A stretch of 64,000 bases of DNA. Source: Phlebotomus papatasi (Eukaryota; Arthropoda; Insecta; Diptera; Psychodidae). Where the stretch lies: positions 5,766,001-5,830,000 of the forward strand of contig NC_077222.1 in NCBI RefSeq assembly GCF_024763615.1, in the 5' to 3' direction. This document shows positions 59,192 through 64,000 of this stretch, piece after piece. Each line of letters begins with the position of its first letter. Within the stretch, counting starts at the first letter, position 1. A program made the translations under genes and the position numbers. A model generated the notes under the pieces. It was not told where the DNA came from, ran no database searches, and saw nothing but the letters and a program-made list of their open reading frames with translations.

Positions 59192-60416
59192 TATCATTTC
59201 AAATGGTAAGCTTCCTAAATCGCGTGCAATTCGACTCGAGAAAGAGAGACAAGATAAAGACACAAGACAAACTCACTTGACAAACGTCTGGCGGCGCTGC
59301 GGTTGCAAAATATCTCTAAAATGCGACAAAATATTTTCTTCTCTATTTTATGCTTATTAGCAGATCGTGTACCTTCTTGTAATATGTACTTTTGCATTCC
59401 TTATTAACTAAAATCGTGTTGTACAAAAGGGTTTTTCTCAAACGTATCCTGAATTTTAAGACAGTCCAAAACAATATGAGTGTTTCAGTTCAAAATTTCA
59501 TCGCATTGTTTTTTTTCTAATACCCAGACTTATTCACAATTGACCGAAATAATTGTATTCAACTAAATTATGAAAAGGATGTTCTTGTGAAAATGATTTA
59601 GTAAAAGCATTTCGTAAAGCATGAGATGCGTCGTCACCCCTTTTTAAGGAATGGCTTGTTAAATCTAAAACTGAGGATGTCCATTTTTTTCTCAAGAACA
59701 TCTGCTAATACTTAGTGGTTTAGTTCTATTTATTTTGATAAAGAAAATCAACTCGTCCCAAACTACCTCTGTTCCACACAACCCCGTTTTCAAAATTTTA
59801 TATTATCAAAAGTTCATGCATGTCCGGTATTGCCCCACTCTCCCCTATGTACTATAGAATCTCTTATCTTAAGAGAAAAGAGCCGTTGTACTGATTAATT
59901 TGAAATTGCCGGATAACACGGGGGATAATGTTAAAGCGATTGAAGAGTTCGAAATGTGAATGAAGTTTTGGTGTAGAATTTTAGCGTAGGTTTCTTTAGT
60001 ATCCATTTGACTGGCGTGGTGAGTGTTTGTTGGTGTTCACAGAGTTTGATGTTGAATGACGTTTTTTGGGGAAATTTAATTTTCCTTCAATTTCTGAGCA
60101 ATAACATTTGTGTTTAGAGATTTTTCTCATCAAAATTGAGAAGATAAAGTGCAAAAGACTGTAATTGTGCGTAAATCGCTGTAAAATATTGTGGATTTAA
60201 CTAGGTTTTTTTTGTGCATCTTATGTATCGTGACAGAGAATCAACGTAGTCATTTTTGCTTTGTCCTCAAGATTATCATCATTCATAAACTCCTTCCTTT
60301 CGTCATTCATTGTGTTCTTAAGTATAGTATTAAATAATTGATTGAAATAACAAACGTATCATTGACGATCGTAGCAATTGAAGAAAGAAATTGTAGGAAA
60401 ATACAAGTGCATCAAA

Positions 60417-60425
60417 ATGTCAAGA
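60417..60425 (+). other. Possible first coding exon of a following gene
   Basis: ATGTCAAGA followed directly by the strong donor GTATGT, in a CATCAAA start context, after about 500 bp of less repetitive sequence. It may be a 3-codon start exon (Met-Ser-Arg) with the rest beyond the window. Weak evidence. Confidence 0.2.
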
Positions 60426-60815
60426 GTATGTGGTAGTCTTATTTAATAATTAAAATTGAGAAATTATTTTGGAATTTGCTTCTTTTTTTTCTACTTTGGT
60501 TGCATTGGCACTGACCTAGAGGTTGCATGGGGCGCGTTATTGTTTTTTTATGCCAGGAAAATTGCATGATACATATTAGATCATATATATAAAAATAATT
60601 CACAATCAAAACATTAGTTGGAGCATTTTCTCTCGCGCGCCACGAACGCAGACGAATTATATTCGAAAGTGTCATTTTATTCTTGCCTTTTAAATCTTTT
60701 AAATTTAAAAGACGCGCTTTAAGTGGAAAAGATAATTTTCCGCGGTTTTATTAATAGGGATATGGGGATGTTGAGACGGTTAATGATCAATGACTTAGAT
60801 AAGCACCTAAATATA

Positions 60816-61030
60816 GGGGGAAAGTAAGGTTCCTTTGAAAGTGGGCACCTTTGAAATTGGGATTTTTCTCCTATTTTTAAATGGAACTGAGTAATATCAT
60901 AATATAATTTAGTTTCTCAGTCCCTTTGTGCAGCTAAATTATATCACGATAAGGCTCAATTTTGTTTAGAAATAGGTTAAAAATCCCAATTTTAAAAGTG
61001 CCCCACTTACAAAGGTGCCCCACTTGCCCC
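60816..61030. mobile_element. 'GGGGGAAAGTAAGG..CACCTTTG' MITE
   Basis: 215 bp. The left arm GGGGGAAAGTAAGGTTCCTT, with GGGCACCTTTGAAATTGGGA, is mirrored on the right by TCCCAATTTTAAAAGTGCCC and CCACTTGCCCC. TA at both edges. Half copy at 40661-40745. Confidence 0.7.
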
Positions 61031-61419
61031 TACCCCTAATTTAGTAAATCACAATAATGCATGTAAATTTGAATAATTTAGTGTCTGTTTATTCAGCCTA
61101 ATTCTTATGTGAGCCTGCATTGTAAATATCACGGTAATTCTAAATAATAAATGGAAAAAGTTTATAATCACGCGAGGTTTAGAGGAAAGTGCAAGAATTG
61201 TTATTCAAATGGAAAACAATGTTAAATTCCGATTAATTGAAGGATTAAAAGTCACACAAATTTTAGAACAAAAACTTACCTTTGTTTAGTTGCAGAGTTT
61301 ATTAACAAACTATTTTAATTATTTTTCTTAATATCGGTACAATTAAATGAAATTAAAATATCATTTGATTAATAAATTTTCTGATAAAAAACGTATATGC
61401 ATCTTGATTAATAAACAAT

Positions 61420-61456
61420 AAATAAAAACATCAAACAAAGTTTGATGTTTTTATTT
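61420..61456. other. Perfect 17-bp hairpin
   Basis: AAATAAAAACATCAAAC, a 3-base loop, then its exact complement. It could be a transcription-end or small foldback structure; no gene adjoins it. Confidence 0.5.
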
Positions 61457-62538
61457 GGTAAAGAAATTGTTATAGTTTTCGGGGTTATGTATGACCTGTA
61501 TGACCTAACCTAAAAAAGAAGGTAATCCTCGTTTCATGAATTTTTTATTTTGAATTACACATGTAGTCTTCTTAATATGAATTATTTTCTGATTAACTTA
61601 AAAACTCAGTATGCCATTATATCGGTGTTATTTTTAACATAACCTCAAAAACAAGGCTTCGAATTCAAATTTTAATAGATTGAAAAATAGTAAGGTTAGA
61701 ATCTGACAAAGGATCGTTAAAAATCACCTCAATGATATTTTAAAATGGTCTCTTATATGGACAAATTTGTAAAAACGATCACATAAGTTCAGGTTAACCT
61801 CACATTGCAAAATAACTTTTTATATTAAATGTCGATAGACTAATGAACACATTTGTACAAAATAAATGTTATTGGATTTGATAATTGTCGGGAAATTTTA
61901 TAAAACACACGAAAAAGTAAAAATATGAGGTATTTTTCTGAAAACTACATAACCTAAAATTAATCATCTTGACCCTCTTTTGACTGTCTTAAAACGGCCA
62001 TAATAAAAATCGCATTCACTGCAATTACAAAGTTGTTATTAATTCAAAATTGCTTTAGTGAATTAGTAATAGTCTTACTGACATTTCTTTTGAAGATAAA
62101 TGTAAATAAACGCAGTAAATGTTAATTGGATTGTTGTAAAAGGGTTAAGAAGATCTATCTATATCGGTGAATAAAATTTTCTTCAAGTAAATTTCTACGT
62201 TAATAATAACAGATCTCTTGTAATTCCTCACTAAAATATAGTTAAAACATGTTTGGTGTGAGAGAACATAACCCAAAAATTAAAAAAAAAGAATAATCTG
62301 ACTAGTAATTATTTTTAGTTATTATTTATGGCTTTGAGATCAGATTCCACTGGAAAACGATCCAGCTGTCTAAGCAATGAACGATTTTGATGATTTTGAT
62401 ACTTTTGATCTTTCTAACCTCTAAAAGGATTTTAACATAACCATAAATTTGTGATAGAAACACAGAGTGATTTTAAATGAAGTGAAGGGTCTTTTACAAC
62501 AAAACCACGTGCTTGTTCTTGAAAATATCTTGTAAACC

Positions 62539-62971
62539 AGGAATAACTTATTTTCGATACAATCGACTGTCGATTCTGAAAAATTTAAATGATAGCAGGA
62601 CTTCCTGTAATTGAAATAGATATTTATATACAGTCACATACTTTTAAAAATGACACAATGAATGGCCCAACAATGCATAAAAAGTCGACATTCGCTTAAT
62701 CTAACAGATATAGAGGCCATTTACACCGCCGCATTGGATTGAGATTGAATTGTCCCAAAATCGGTTTTGGGAACAACTTAGTGAAAATCTAATACGACAG
62801 TCTAGATGACCTCAGTGAAATCGTTTAGATTGCGACCTTAGATTAAGACTTAATTATTCGAAATCCGATTTTGGAACAGTTGAATCCCAATCTAATGCGA
62901 CGGTGTAAATAGCCTCATAGATTTATCGATACTATCGATTCGACAGTGTCGAAAAGTTATCATTCCACCCC
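62539..62971. mobile_element. TIR element E, copy 2, with a nested MITE
   Basis: Reverse-orientation relative of 10616-11025: starts GGAATAACTTATTTTCGATAC, ends CGAAAAGTTATCATTCCACCCC. It is interrupted by 62713-62917, which is absent from copy 1. Confidence 0.65.
62713..62917. mobile_element. Nested foldback MITE 'GAGGCCATTTACACCG'
   Basis: 205 bp. Left GAGGCCATTTACACCGCCGC, right GCGACGGTGTAAATAGCCTC. Inner arms are also complementary (CCCAAAATCGG / CCGATTTTGG). Flanked by TA. The empty site is visible in the other E copy near 10668-10678. Confidence 0.75.
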
Positions 62972-63065
62972 AGGGTTTTATGTTTAGAACTCGATGACCA
63001 TAGAGAGATTTTATCACACAAAAATAATTAGCTGACATTTTTAAGGTTATGGGAAATAGAAAGTA

Positions 63066-63541
63066 AAATTCCCTCCAGTTGCGTCAGGGTTGGGTATCCT
63101 TTCAGGACAGAAAAACACGTATATTTTTGCCAAAGCTTTCGACGATACAATGCATCTTCGTCAGTGGTGAATATCGTGATAATGTGTCTGAAATTTGTCT
63201 CTTTGAACTCTTCCTCTCCTAATGAGGTTACACCGGTGAAATTCAGGGTTTTTCTGGGAAAAACGTCTCTGGATATTGATCACAGACCAGCTGTGATCGA
63301 TGTCCATTGTTGACTTTTGATCAATGTCCAGAGAGGTTTTTCTCAGCTAAATCCTGAGTTTCCCTGGTGTATACTCTTTAAGAGCGGCGAGGTTCAAAGT
63401 TTAAAGAGACAAATTTCAGAGACATTACCACGATTTTCACCACTGAGGAAGACGCATTGTAGCCTCGAAAGATTTGGCAAAAATATAAGCGTTTTTCTGT
63501 CCTGAAAGGATAAACAACCCTGACGCACCCGGAGGGAGTTT
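63066..63541. mobile_element. Foldback TIR element with ~150-bp arms
   Basis: Left arm starts AAATTCCCTCC and includes GCGTCAGGGTTGGGTATCC and TTTCAGGACAGAAAAACACG. The right arm mirrors it and ends GGAGGGAGTTT. TA flanks at 63064-63065 and 63542-63543. The centre has GATCACAGACCAGCTGTGATC, itself palindromic. No transposase. Confidence 0.75.
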
Positions 63542-63904
63542 TATATGCCAATTTTTACATCATTTCTCACGTCAGTACAGTAGTTCTACAATTTTTAAGG
63601 TTAGGTTCAAGATAACCTAAAACCCTTTGAATAAATATAATTCAAATATGAATGACGGTTGACGGTACCTATCGAATCTTCTGTTTAGGGGGAATTTGCC
63701 CAGTGTTCGCGGACTCTTGGTACCTAGAGTGGGCAGTGACTATCTTTACAGAACGCTGTTTGTTAAGGGTGTTCGAGCATTCAAGAGCATGCCAAATGAT
63801 AGGCGCTCTTCTGCTACCGCCAGTCGACATTTTTTCGGATAGTAAGCTGAAAATCTTGTCGACATTCTATTTGTCTTTTATAATGATTTATTATCATTAT
63901 AATT

Positions 63905-64000
63905 TCAAAACGTAAAAATTTGAGGTTATGTGAAAAAATTCTGCGTGGAATCTCTGAATTAGAATTATTTTTTTCTCTGGTATTTTCTCAATATTATCGT
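63905..64000. mobile_element. Partial pogo-like MITE at the window edge
   Basis: Matches 58903-58999 (TTTGAGGTTATGTGAA, GCGTGGAATCTCTGAATTAG, CTCTGGTATTTTCTCA). The rest is cut by the window end. Confidence 0.6.

Larger units (their letters stand above)
54867..60416. other. AT-rich DNA after MOSPD2-like exon 5
   Basis: Probably the next MOSPD2 intron. I found no MSP-domain exon. Contents: a core-motif copy (55109), TIR elements at 55304-56017 and 58852-59191, and lone TAGGGG/CCCCTA ends (57295, 59846). 59850-60416 is less repetitive and may be promoter and 5' UTR of another transcript. Confidence 0.45.
60426..63065. other. AT-rich non-coding DNA with MITEs
   Basis: No ORF worth calling. 56340-56830 and 61665-62010 share TAACCTCACATTGCAAAA and other words. 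It contains the elements at 60816-61030 and 62539-62971 and a perfect hairpin at 61420-61456. Confidence 0.4.

Noticed and set aside
61496..61512. Telomere-like CCTAACCTAA word
   Set aside because: Only two units, in the middle of AT-rich DNA; similar AACCTAA words are scattered and not in arrays.
1..64000. CRISPR array, operon or phage-type system
   Set aside because: No regularly spaced repeats with unique spacers, and all real genes have spliceosomal introns; the repeats are transposon inverted repeats.

Overview
This is a eukaryotic, AT-rich, intron-containing window, most likely from a dipteran insect. A nematoceran fly such as a sand fly is my guess, not something proven. The evidence is a two-gene insect cytochrome P450 cluster, a Tube gene that ends without a kinase domain as in flies, a BEL/Pao retrotransposon, a CR1-like LINE fragment and a dense set of small TA-target and other DNA transposons. 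I worked out gene structures by reading splice sites; every coding join listed keeps frame.

Layout: 0.07-1.56 kb, 5'-truncated CR1-like LINE (minus). 2.46-4.25 kb, a large TIR element carrying three copies of a dispersed motif, then a piggyBac-like and a pogo-like MITE. 6.4-11.8 kb, complete five-exon P450 gene A (minus) whose 3.5 kb third intron is packed with MITEs and a tRNA-like unit. 12.95-14.14 kb, a 1.2 kb TIR element. 16.5-21.1 kb, complete five-exon P450 gene B (minus), a tandem paralogue of A with the same exon lengths. 21.7-28.8 kb, a very young BEL/Pao element with an open 1.8k-codon ORF, 708-bp LTRs that differ at one base I could find, a 5-bp target duplication and an unusual extra partial LTR. 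32.4-33.6 kb, tube (minus), head-to-head with 34.1-39.6 kb, an SLC25A34/35-type mitochondrial carrier (plus); between them lies a short shared promoter with two CAGCTG boxes. 46.6-54.9 kb, the first five coding exons of a MOSPD2-like CRAL-TRIO gene (plus), whose MSP domain was not found. 54.9-64 kb, intronic or intergenic DNA with more MITEs and one possible start exon.

The host genes are unrelated except for the P450 pair. The strongest observations are the fresh LTR insertion about 0.6 kb upstream of P450 B in the same orientation, the tail-duplicated 5' LTR, signs of gene conversion between the P450s, a dispersed motif (GCGCCCCTAGCGGTG) with about ten copies, and many small elements ending in TAGGGG...CCCCTA. 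I found no clear prokaryote-type system, CRISPR array or operon.
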